DNA of 64,000 bases from Agrobacterium tumefaciens (GTDB taxonomy: Bacteria; Pseudomonadota; Alphaproteobacteria; Rhizobiales; Rhizobiaceae). The position numbers were made by a program, and so were the translations under genes. Of the stretch, positions 25,585 through 32,837 are shown piece after piece (the first letter of the stretch is position 1; every line of letters begins with the position of its first letter). The DNA lies in the NCBI GenBank assembly GCA_017744915.1, contig JAGIAH010000002.1:248001-312000 (forward strand), given 5' to 3'. The notes beneath the pieces are model-generated. The model saw only the letters and a list, made by a program, of their open reading frames with translations. It had not been told where the DNA came from and did not search any database.

Positions 25585-27363
25585 TCAGCCGAAGGTGAAG
25601 GCGTATGCCTCCACACCCGGATCGAGGAAACGGATTTCGAAGTTCCGTGCTTCCACGTCTGCGGACTGGCGGACGAGCTGGTAGAGTCTGGTGGATGTCA
25701 CGGAGCCGTTGCCATCGGCATCGGTGTCGGCACCGTGGTTGGCCCCGGGGGCCTTGCCGTCGATCGTTATCTGGAAGCGGACAGGCTTGCCGGAGGGGCC
25801 CGGTCCGAGAACCAGATGCAGGTCGCGGGCGCTGAACCGGTAGGCGATACCACCGCCCGGCTGGTCGAGCGTTGCCTGCTCCGCACCCACGGTCCAGGTT
25901 CCGGAAAGGCCCCATTGGTTGAGACCCGGTTCGGCGACCGAATAGCTGGTGGCGGCATCGGCATGCAGGGTTTCCCGCGAGGCGAAACTGGTGGCACGCT
26001 TGTAGCCGAGATAGGTTTCGCCCGAGCGGATATTCTCCAGATCAGGGCTTGCCTCCGCGCCCTTCGCATCGGGCGTCACCGGCGCGCTTGCCGCCATGTC
26101 GCTGCCGGCCTCGCGCAGCAGGTCCTGGATTGCCTGTTCGGTCTGGGGATAATTGCCTTCGCCGAAGTGGTGGTAACGGATCTGGCCCTTGGCATCGATC
26201 AGATAATGGGCCGGCCAATAGCTGTTCTCGAAGGCGCGCCAGATCTTGTAGTCGTTGTCGATCGCCACCGGATAGCCGATCTTGAAATCGCCGATTGCCT
26301 TTTTAACGTTGTCGATCTTCTTTTCGAAGGCGAATTCCGGAGCATGCACCCCGATGACGACAAGCCCCTGATCCTGGTATTTGTCTGCCCAGGCACGCAC
26401 ATAAGGAATGGTGCGGATGCAGTTGATGCAGGAATAGGTCCAGAAATCGATGAGCACGACCTTGCCCCGCAACTGTTCGTTCGTCAGCGGCGGCGAGTTG
26501 AGCCATTCGACTGCGCCGTCGAGCGAAGGTGCGCGGCCTTCGACGGGCAAGTCGCTGCGGAACGGCCGCGAGGTATCGGCGGCCGTGACCACTGCGCCAT
26601 TGCTGGCGACCTCCGACGGTGCGCCGGACGCCTGCCTTGCATGCAGCCGGTCAAGCACGGCCTGTTCGAAGGAGGCGGTGCTGGCATAGGAAAGGCGTGC
26701 CAGAAGTCCGGTATCGAGGCCGAGCGCGATGACCGAAACGCCGGCCAGAACGGCAGCTCCCAGGACCTGGCGGATTCGCTCGCTGACACCGAGGGAACGC
26801 TTCATGCCCGCAAAGATCCTGCCGCCGACAAGCAATGCGACGGCAAGCGAGGTGGCGGCGCCGGCGGCATAGGCCGTGAGCAGGAAGGTTGTCTCGAGGT
26901 TTGCGCCCTGCAGGGCTGCGCCCGTCAGTACGAGGCCGAGGATGGGGCCTGCGCATGGCGCCCAGAGCAGGCCGGTGGCAATGCCGAGGACGAGCGAACT
27001 TGCGGCGGTCGGCGTGGAACCGGCGCGGCCCGAGGCATTAAGCAGCCGGTTGCCGAAATCGACGACCGGCTGGGTGACGATGCTCGCGATGCGCGGCGAA
27101 AGAAGGCTGACACCGAAGACGGCGAGGAGCAGCAGGGCCGCGAGGCGACCATATTCATTGGCATGGATCGCCCAGCTTCCGCCGACCGCCGCAAGCGTCG
27201 CGACGAGTGCGAATGTGGCGGCCATGCCGGCCAGCATGGGCAGGGTGCTGCGCATGAAGGGCTGCCCGGCGCGGGCGAAGACGAAGGGAAGGATAGGGAG
27301 GATGCAGGGGCTGAATATGGTCAGTGCACCTCCAAGATAGGCAATGATAAGAAGCGTCATCAT
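25585..27363 (-). CDS. DipZ-like fusion: CcdA membrane domain, thioredoxin domain, beta-sandwich
   Basis: A 592-residue three-part protein. Residues 1-230 form a CcdA/DsbD-type membrane domain with redox cysteines Cys20 (FSPCILPILP) and Cys137 (LLWAPCAGP). Residues about 285-420 form a TlpA/AhpC-like thioredoxin domain with CINC (Cys312, Cys315). Residues about 450-590 form a C-terminal beta-rich domain as in mycobacterial DipZ. It would carry reductant from the cytoplasm to periplasmic thiols. The ATG at 27363 (AAAGGAAA before it) is chosen; 27360 is also possible. The downstream partner is the exported hydrolase. Confidence 0.9.
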   Translation of the reverse strand: MMTLLIIAYLGGALTIFSPCILPILPFVFARAGQPFMRSTLPMLAGMAATFALVATLAAVGGSWAIHANEYGRLAALLLLAVFGVSLLSPRIASIVTQPVVDFGNRLLNASGRAGSTPTAASSLVLGIATGLLWAPCAGPILGLVLTGAALQGANLETTFLLTAYAAGAATSLAVALLVGGRIFAGMKRSLGVSERIRQVLGAAVLAGVSVIALGLDTGLLARLSYASTASFEQAVLDRLHARQASGAPSEVASNGAVVTAADTSRPFRSDLPVEGRAPSLDGAVEWLNSPPLTNEQLRGKVVLIDFWTYSCINCIRTIPYVRAWADKYQDQGLVVIGVHAPEFAFEKKIDNVKKAIGDFKIGYPVAIDNDYKIWRAFENSYWPAHYLIDAKGQIRYHHFGEGNYPQTEQAIQDLLREAGSDMAASAPVTPDAKGAEASPDLENIRSGETYLGYKRATSFASRETLHADAATSYSVAEPGLNQWGLSGTWTVGAEQATLDQPGGGIAYRFSARDLHLVLGPGPSGKPVRFQITIDGKAPGANHGADTDADGNGSVTSTRLYQLVRQSADVEARNFEIRFLDPGVEAYAFTFG

Positions 27364-27740
27364 CGTTTCCTTTGAAACCGGGGTTCGGGCTCTGGGCGGC
27401 GATGCGGCTCGACCAGCAATGGAGCCAATCTGGTCGAGGTGACGTATCCCGGATGTGTCCGGATCCGGGTCGAAATGTATCGGTGTGTAGGAATTGTGCT
27501 TGCGTCCTACAGAGTGAAACATGGGGGCTGTCAGGCTCTACGGTCGCTCGCGGCGGAAGTGACATTCCGCGGGGGGATCCGGGCCGGCTCTCCGGATCTT
27601 GTATGGGAAGATATCGTTCCGGCTCGTTGTTACCCTTTGATACATTTCGGGCATTCCGTGAAACATGCCGGATACGCCGATCCTCCAAACCGTTCCCCGT
27701 CAAAAAACATCGCTACCAGCGACAAACGAAGGAATGTTCC
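27364..27740. promoter_or_regulatory. 377-base divergent region with a perfect inverted repeat
   Basis: The region lies between the DipZ-like gene and ohr. It contains TGTAGGA (27486-27492) and its exact complement TCCTACA (27505-27511), separated by 12 bases, the geometry of a dimeric regulator's operator. A canonical OhrR site was not seen next to ohr. Nothing else recognisable was found. Confidence 0.5.
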
Positions 27741-28157
27741 ATGACGAAGATCGAAAAGGTTCTCTATACCGGCAAGACGCACACCACCGGCGGCCGCGAC
27801 GGTTTCGCACGCAGCGACGATGCCGAACTCGACATCAAGCTGTCTCCTCCCGGCACCGCCCGGCCGGGCACCAATCCCGAACAGCTTTTCGCAGCCGGCT
27901 GGTCGGCCTGCTTCATCGGCGCGATGGGGCTTGCCGCAGGCAAGCGCAAGCTCAGGCTTCCCGCCGATACCGCCGTTGATGCGGAAGTCGATCTCGGCAC
28001 CACGGACGGTGCCTATTTCCTGCAGGCCCGCCTGAATGTCAGCCTGCCCGGCCTCGATGCGGAACTCGCCCGGGCGCTCGTCGAGGAAGCCCACCAGACA
28101 TGCCCCTACTCGAAGGCGACCCGTGGCAACATTGATGTCGAGCTGAACGTCGCGTGA
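27741..28157 (+). CDS. ohr: Organic hydroperoxide resistance protein, OsmC/Ohr family
   Basis: A 138-residue thiol peroxidase. The two redox-active cysteines are in SACFIGAM and HQTCPYSKA; the Arg-bearing N-terminal strand (GGRDGFARSDD) and NPEQLFAAGW match Ohr. Ohr reduces lipid and organic hydroperoxides using lipoylated proteins as reductant. The length is typical. It neighbours the DipZ-like, haloperoxidase-like and Dps genes, a peroxide-stress setting. AAGGAA precedes the ATG. Confidence 0.92.
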   Translation: MTKIEKVLYTGKTHTTGGRDGFARSDDAELDIKLSPPGTARPGTNPEQLFAAGWSACFIGAMGLAAGKRKLRLPADTAVDAEVDLGTTDGAYFLQARLNVSLPGLDAELARALVEEAHQTCPYSKATRGNIDVELNVA

Positions 28158-28162
28158 CCTTC

Positions 28163-28276
28163 ATGAAAAGCAGCATCATTGTCGCCATTTTCGCGGCTCC
28201 CTGCGCCTATGACGCATTCTCGCCGGAGCCGTCGCCGCTCGCAGGTCTCGTCGCGGTGTCGGCGATCGCAGGGTGA
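28163..28276 (+). CDS. Possible 37-residue small protein downstream of ohr
   Basis: An ATG 6 bases after the ohr stop opens a 37-codon frame with a hydrophobic start (MKSSIIVAIFAAPCAYDAF) and a second hydrophobic patch. There is no good ribosome binding site, although coupling to ohr is possible. It ends just before a strong hairpin terminator. It may be spurious. Confidence 0.25.
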   Translation: MKSSIIVAIFAAPCAYDAFSPEPSPLAGLVAVSAIAG

Positions 28277-28290
28277 TTTACAGCAATAAT

Positions 28291-28337
28291 CCCGCCCAAC
28301 CCCGTTTGCGGAACACTGTCGCAAAGGGTTGGGCGGG
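28291..28337. terminator. Long bidirectional hairpin between ohr and an alpha/beta-hydrolase gene
   Basis: CCCGCCCAACCC (28291-28302) pairs with GGGTTGGGCGGG (28326-28337), and inside it TTTGCG pairs with CGCAAA. The whole is an almost unbroken stem of about 18 bp around a 9-base loop. It sits between convergent genes and can serve both strands. Confidence 0.75.
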
Positions 28338-28357
28338 TGATGGCCGATTTTTGATCG

Positions 28358-29338
28358 TCAGGCTTTCACGAAGGCCAGCAGATCGGGATTGAGGACATCG
28401 GCGTGGGTGGTCAGCATGCCGTGCGGATAGCCCTTATAGACCTTCAGCGTGCCGTTCTTCAGAAGCTTGACCGACAGTTCCGCGGAAGCTGCGATCGGCA
28501 CAACCTGATCGTCGTCGCCATGCAGAACGAGCGTCGGCACGGTGATCGCCTTGAGATCTTCCGTCTGGTCGGTCTCGGAGAAAGCCTTGACGCCATCGTA
28601 GTGGGCCTTGGCGCTACCCATCATGCCCTGACGCCACCAGTTCTGGACCACACCGGGATAGACCTTGGCATCCGGGCGGTTGAAGCCGTAGAAGGGGCCG
28701 GCCGGGACGTCGAGGAAGAACTGGGCGCGATTATCGGCCACACCCTTGCGGAAGCTGTCAAAAACCTCGATCGGCAGGCCACCCGGGTTTGCCGGCGTCT
28801 TCAGCATCAGCGGCGGAACGGCTGACACGAGCACGGCCTTTGCGACACGGCCCTGCGGCTGGCCGAATTTGGCGACATAACGGGCAACTTCGCCACCACC
28901 GGTCGAATGGCCGATATGAACGGCGTTCCTGAGGTTCAGATGTTCGGCCACGGCGGATGCATCGGCGGCGTAATGATCCATGTCGTGGCCGTCGCTCACC
29001 TGCTGGGAGCGGCCATGACCACGGCGATCATGGGCGACGACGCGGTAGCCATTCTGGACGAAGAACAGCATCTGGGCATCCCAGTCGTCTGAAGACAGCG
29101 GCCAGCCGTGGTGGAAAACGATCGGTTGGGCGTCTTTCGGACCCCAGTCCTTGTAGAAAATATCCACACCGTCTTTGGTTTTGACGAATGATTCGGTCAC
29201 GGGAAATACTCCTTCGTTCGGTGTTTTGGTAGTTTTTGAAAAAGCCAGCGATGGCATGGCCATGGCGGTGGAAAGGGTGGCGCCGACCAGCAGGATGTGC
29301 CGTCGGGAGATTGCCAGTTCGATCGGATTGTCGGTCAT
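28358..29338 (-). CDS. Tat-exported alpha/beta-hydrolase, non-heme haloperoxidase type
   Basis: A 326-residue protein. A twin-arginine signal ([12 protein letters not shown], then a hydrophobic stretch ending in SLAF) indicates export in folded form. The domain shows [23 protein letters not shown], the nucleophile in IGHSTGGGE, the acid in [10 protein letters not shown] and the histidine in PHGMLTTH, the pattern of cofactor-free chloroperoxidases/esterases. In vivo these are generally esterases or perhydrolases. It is followed 441 bases upstream by dps on the same strand. Confidence 0.92.
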   Translation of the reverse strand: MTDNPIELAISRRHILLVGATLSTAMAMPSLAFSKTTKTPNEGVFPVTESFVKTKDGVDIFYKDWGPKDAQPIVFHHGWPLSSDDWDAQMLFFVQNGYRVVAHDRRGHGRSQQVSDGHDMDHYAADASAVAEHLNLRNAVHIGHSTGGGEVARYVAKFGQPQGRVAKAVLVSAVPPLMLKTPANPGGLPIEVFDSFRKGVADNRAQFFLDVPAGPFYGFNRPDAKVYPGVVQNWWRQGMMGSAKAHYDGVKAFSETDQTEDLKAITVPTLVLHGDDDQVVPIAASAELSVKLLKNGTLKVYKGYPHGMLTTHADVLNPDLLAFVKA

Positions 29339-29398
29339 CTCGTTTTTCCTGCCTGCATGCGGAGAGAGGCGTGCACCGGAGGGTGCAGCTTGATGTCT

Positions 29399-29917
29399 TC
29401 AGAGCGTGCGGCGTGTCGTTTCGAACAGGAACCACGTGCGACGCTCGGTTTCGTCGATCCAGTTTTCGATCAGGCTGGTCGTGGCATGATCGTTATGGTC
29501 CGATGTCAGTGTATGTGTTTGCCGCAGGATTGCCGTCAGCTGCTTGTTGTCCTCGCGAAGTTCGGCGAGCATGTCGTCCGGCGTGACGAAATCCGCATCA
29601 TTATCAAGCAGGCGCTGGAGACGGCCGATTTGGCCAATGGAGCGGATGGTCGTGCCGCCGATCTTGCGTGCACGTTCGGCAATATCGTCCGTCATCGCGA
29701 AGATCTGTGCGCCCTGCTCGTCGAGCAAGGTGTGGTAATCGCGAAAATGCGGCCCGGAAACATGCCAGTGGAAATTCTTGGTCTTGATGTAGAGCGTGAA
29801 AACATCCGCCAGAAGCGCGGTCAGCGCAGCGGAGATGTCGCGGGTAGCATCGGCGCCGAGATCGGTCGGCGTTGCGAGTGGAAGCTTGCGGTTTCTGGTG
29901 GCTGTAACTGTGTTCAT
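29399..29917 (-). CDS. dps: Dps-family DNA-binding ferritin
   Basis: A 172-residue Dps protein. The ferroxidase centre residues are visible in YIKTKNFHWHVSGPHF (His, His) and DYHTLLDEQGAQIFAMTDDIAERARKIG split as DYHTLLDEQ and TDDIAERARKIG (Asp, Glu). A basic N-terminal tail (TATRNRKLP) could bind DNA. Dps oxidises Fe(II) with peroxide, stores iron and protects the nucleoid. It lies between the Tat-exported hydrolase and the small-RNA candidate region. GGAGAAAG precedes the ATG. Confidence 0.94.
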   Translation of the reverse strand: MNTVTATRNRKLPLATPTDLGADATRDISAALTALLADVFTLYIKTKNFHWHVSGPHFRDYHTLLDEQGAQIFAMTDDIAERARKIGGTTIRSIGQIGRLQRLLDNDADFVTPDDMLAELREDNKQLTAILRQTHTLTSDHNDHATTSLIENWIDETERRTWFLFETTRRTL

Positions 29918-30074
29918 GATCTTTCTCCTTGTGCCGTCGACCGCCCTTCACCGAGCGCCCGTCCTGCTGCTGTCTGATCGGCTTCAAGGATATGAAGAAG
30001 AACGACCCTGGAGAAATCGGCTGCTGGTACAGTCGATCCGATACTTAAGTGTAGTTTCTCCAAACGCGGGCACG

Positions 30075-30222
30075 GAGTAGCTTTTGTCCATCGCCCCGCC
30101 CTGCCCGAAGGGAGGCGATTGGCTCCTGGTAGCCAGCATCTCCGGTGTCCCCCTCCCTCCGGAGCGCGGATCTTCCCCTCGATCCGCCAAGGCCGTCTTC
30201 CCCGCCGGAGACGGCCTTTTTT
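30075..30222 (+). ncRNA. Candidate small RNA with pyrimidine-loop hairpins and intrinsic terminator
   Basis: In the 426-base gap between dps and the molybdoenzyme gene, four successive hairpins end in a terminator: ATCGCC/GGCGAT (30090-30119); CTCCGG/CCGGAG (30140-30164) around the loop TGTCCCCCTCCCT; GCGGATC/GATCCGC (30166-30187) around TTCCCCTC; and the terminator stem. C/U-rich loops complementary to ribosome-binding sites are the hallmark of rhizobial alpha-r14/NfeR1-type antisense RNAs. The 5' end is a guess; no promoter could be called. It could instead be a leader that attenuates the downstream gene. Confidence 0.5.
30191..30222 (+). terminator. Intrinsic terminator ending the candidate small RNA
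   Basis: GGCCGTCT (30191-30198) pairs with AGACGGCC (30209-30216) and is followed by TTTTTTATTTCC. The plus-strand orientation with no upstream protein gene on that strand implies a transcript starting in the gap. Confidence 0.85.
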
Positions 30223-30343
30223 ATTTCCTGTCCCCGTCGAAGGCTGGCAACCTATGCATGGGTATTATGTTTACCACGCGTGCTTGCGGTTATTTATCTG
30301 TCTTGGAAACCCCGCTCAAAACCGGCTTCAAGGAGTTGCAGAC

Positions 30344-32638
30344 ATGGAAGATCAACGCCCGGACGGTATCGAACAATATGATCAGCCTGCCGGTGGGTGG
30401 GGGGCGCTCAAGGCGGTTGCGAAAACCCTCGCACACCAGCAAATCGTCGCGCAGGGTACGATGACGCTGCTCAAGGCGAACCAGCCGGAAGGTTTCGATT
30501 GTCCCGGATGCGCATGGCCCGATCCGAAACACACGTCCTCCTTCGAATTCTGTGAAAACGGGGCGAAGGCCATCACATGGGAATCCACGGCCAAACGGTC
30601 CGGGCCGGAGCTTTTTGCGCAGCACACCGTTTCCGAACTGTGGGAGTGGACGGACCACAAGCTGGAGGATGCCGGCCGGCTGACCGTGCCGCTATGTTAC
30701 AATGCGCAAAATGACCGGTACGAGCCAATCGCATGGGAAGATGCATTCGGCTTGATCGCGAAAGAACTGAACAGGCTTGACCACCCCGATCAAGCCGAAT
30801 TCTACACATCCGGCCGCACTTCCAACGAGGCCGCCTTCCTCTACCAGCTCTTCGTGCGCGCCTATGGTACGAATAATTTTCCCGATTGTTCCAACATGTG
30901 TCATGAGGCCACCAGCGTCGGCCTTCCAAAATCCATCGGTGTCGGCAAGGGCACCGTGACGCTCGAGGATTTCGACTACGCCGATGCGATCTTCAGCTTT
31001 GGCCACAATCCCGGCACCAATCACCCGCGCATGATGACGACGTTGCACAATGCCGCCCGCCGCGGCGTGCCGATCGTGGTCTTCAATCCGCTGAAGGAAA
31101 GAGCGCTGGAGCGGTTCGCCGCTCCACAGGATCCGGTGGAAATGGTTACGCTGTCATCGACGCCGATTGCATCCGCCTACCACCAGCTTCGCACCGGTGG
31201 CGATCTGGCGGCGCTTAAGGGCATCATGAAGGCGGTGTTCGAAATGGATGCCGAAAGCCTTGCGGCGGGTGGTGAAGGTGTGCTCGACCGTGCCTTCATT
31301 GCAGAACATACGGCAGGCTTCGAAGCGCTCCTGAGCGATATCGGCGACACGCCCTGGGAAACCATCTGTTCCATCAGCGGACTGACGAAGGAGGCGCTAA
31401 GAAGTGTCGCAGCAATTTATGTGAAAGCTTCGAACGTCATCATCTGTTACGGCATGGGCATCACCCAGCACGCCAAAGGCACGGGCAACGTGCAGCAGAT
31501 CGCCAATCTCCTGATGCTTCGCGGCAATATGGGCCGGCAGGGCGCCGGAATAGCGCCCATCCGCGGCCACTCCAACGTGCAGGGAGACCGGACGGTCGGC
31601 ATCACGGAAATCCCCAACAAGGCATTGCTCGACGGAATGGAGCGTGCTTTCGGCTTCCGGCCTTCTGCAGAAAAGGGGCACAATGCCATCGAATCGATCG
31701 AGGCGATCGCTGCGGGGAAATCCAGGGCATTGATATGCCTCGGCGGTAACCTCGCTGTCGCCATGTCCGATCCGGGCGTGACATTCGAGGGAATGCGCAA
31801 GCTTGATCTTGCCGTCCACATCGCGACAAAGCTCAATCGCTCGCATCTCCTGATCGCCGGAACCTCCCTCATATTGCCGTGTCTCGGGCGCACGGACCTC
31901 GATACGCAGGCCTCGGGGCCCCAGGCCGTTACCGTCGAAGATTCCATGTCCATGGTTCACGCCTCGCGCGGTTTTCTCAACCCGCCGGGGGAACTGCTGA
32001 AATCGGAACCGGCCATTATCGCCGGCATCGCCAGGGCAACCCTGGGAAATCGCCACGGCATAGACTGGGACTGGCTGATCGCCGATTACGACCGCATCCG
32101 TGACAAGATCGAAGAGGTGTTTCCCGACTTTCGGGATTTCAACAGACGGGTGCGTATACGCGGAGGTTTCCGCCTTGACGTTGCGGCCTCCTTCCGTCGC
32201 TGGAACACGCAGAACGGCAAGGCCAACTTCCTCATCGCCACCGGCCTTGATGAAGATCCGCTCATCGGTAATCCGGATGCGCTCGTTCTGACCACGATCC
32301 GCAGCCATGACCAGTATAATACGACGATATATGGCATGGATGACCGCTATCGCGGCGTGTTCGGCCGCCGGGACATCGTTTTCATGAACAGGGACGATCT
32401 CGCAATGCGCGGGCTGAAGGATGGAGACCGCATCGACATCCACGGCCTCGGATCAGATGGAGCGGGGAAGCATCTCGTGCGGGGTTTCACCGCCGTCGCT
32501 TATGACATCCCCAGAGGATCGGCGGCGGGATATTATCCGGAGATGAACGCCGTCGTCGCTCTCGGTCACTACGACCGCCTGTCGGGCACGCCATCCTACA
32601 AGGGCGTACCGATTACGATAAGTGCAGCCGGCGATTGA
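30344..32638 (+). CDS. FdhF/YdeP-family molybdopterin oxidoreductase
   Basis: A 764-residue bis-MGD molybdoenzyme of the YdeP (FdhA-like) type. Cysteines at 53, 56 and 70 lie in the conserved CPGCAWPDP...FEFC start. Cys186 in SNMCHEATSVGL matches the Mo-ligating Cys/Sec of formate dehydrogenases. Cofactor-binding blocks include FGHNPGTNHPRM, GMGITQHAKGTGNVQQIANL and TIRSHDQYNTTIYG. There is no Tat signal, so it is cytoplasmic. YdeP relatives are linked to acid resistance, but the reaction is unproven. The ATG at 30344 follows AAGGAG; the frame extends further upstream into the small-RNA candidate but lacks domain content there. Confidence 0.9.
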   Translation: MEDQRPDGIEQYDQPAGGWGALKAVAKTLAHQQIVAQGTMTLLKANQPEGFDCPGCAWPDPKHTSSFEFCENGAKAITWESTAKRSGPELFAQHTVSELWEWTDHKLEDAGRLTVPLCYNAQNDRYEPIAWEDAFGLIAKELNRLDHPDQAEFYTSGRTSNEAAFLYQLFVRAYGTNNFPDCSNMCHEATSVGLPKSIGVGKGTVTLEDFDYADAIFSFGHNPGTNHPRMMTTLHNAARRGVPIVVFNPLKERALERFAAPQDPVEMVTLSSTPIASAYHQLRTGGDLAALKGIMKAVFEMDAESLAAGGEGVLDRAFIAEHTAGFEALLSDIGDTPWETICSISGLTKEALRSVAAIYVKASNVIICYGMGITQHAKGTGNVQQIANLLMLRGNMGRQGAGIAPIRGHSNVQGDRTVGITEIPNKALLDGMERAFGFRPSAEKGHNAIESIEAIAAGKSRALICLGGNLAVAMSDPGVTFEGMRKLDLAVHIATKLNRSHLLIAGTSLILPCLGRTDLDTQASGPQAVTVEDSMSMVHASRGFLNPPGELLKSEPAIIAGIARATLGNRHGIDWDWLIADYDRIRDKIEEVFPDFRDFNRRVRIRGGFRLDVAASFRRWNTQNGKANFLIATGLDEDPLIGNPDALVLTTIRSHDQYNTTIYGMDDRYRGVFGRRDIVFMNRDDLAMRGLKDGDRIDIHGLGSDGAGKHLVRGFTAVAYDIPRGSAAGYYPEMNAVVALGHYDRLSGTPSYKGVPITISAAGD

Positions 32639-32658
32639 TCGGCGATCCGGTTTCGTCA

Positions 32659-32673
32659 GCGATTGACAATCGC
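32659..32673. promoter_or_regulatory. Perfect 15-bp palindrome upstream of the histidine kinase
   Basis: GCGATTG-A-CAATCGC is a perfect dyad 21 bases after the molybdoenzyme stop and 165 bases before the kinase start. The one-base centre makes a hairpin unlikely, so a protein-binding site is more plausible. The ACCT...AGGT dyads at 32772-32790 lie closer to the kinase gene. Confidence 0.35.
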
Positions 32674-32837
32674 CACCCGGTCGCCATTCATTCAAAAATG
32701 GAGTGCATTTTTCAAAGTCGCAGCACAATATCCCCGATATTCCTTGCGGGCAGAAGCGCATGGGGACCAAGACCTATGTATAGGTTAGGTTGTGGTCAAA
32801 AAACCGTATTGTCGTGAAAAATCGCATCGGGGGAACA

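Noticed and set aside
25474-27375. 633-codon plus-strand frame opposite the DipZ-like gene
   Set aside because: It mirrors the DipZ-like gene, whose CcdA and thioredoxin motifs are clear; the plus-strand product has no domain.
30070-30222. yybP-ykoY (Mn) riboswitch before the molybdoenzyme gene
   Set aside because: A GGAGTAGC start at 30075 recalls the class, but the downstream GCAAGACC block required for the fold is absent; a hairpin small RNA explains the region better.
30344-32638. Selenocysteine in the molybdoenzyme
   Set aside because: The Mo-ligand position is a normal Cys codon (Cys186) and the frame has no internal TGA.
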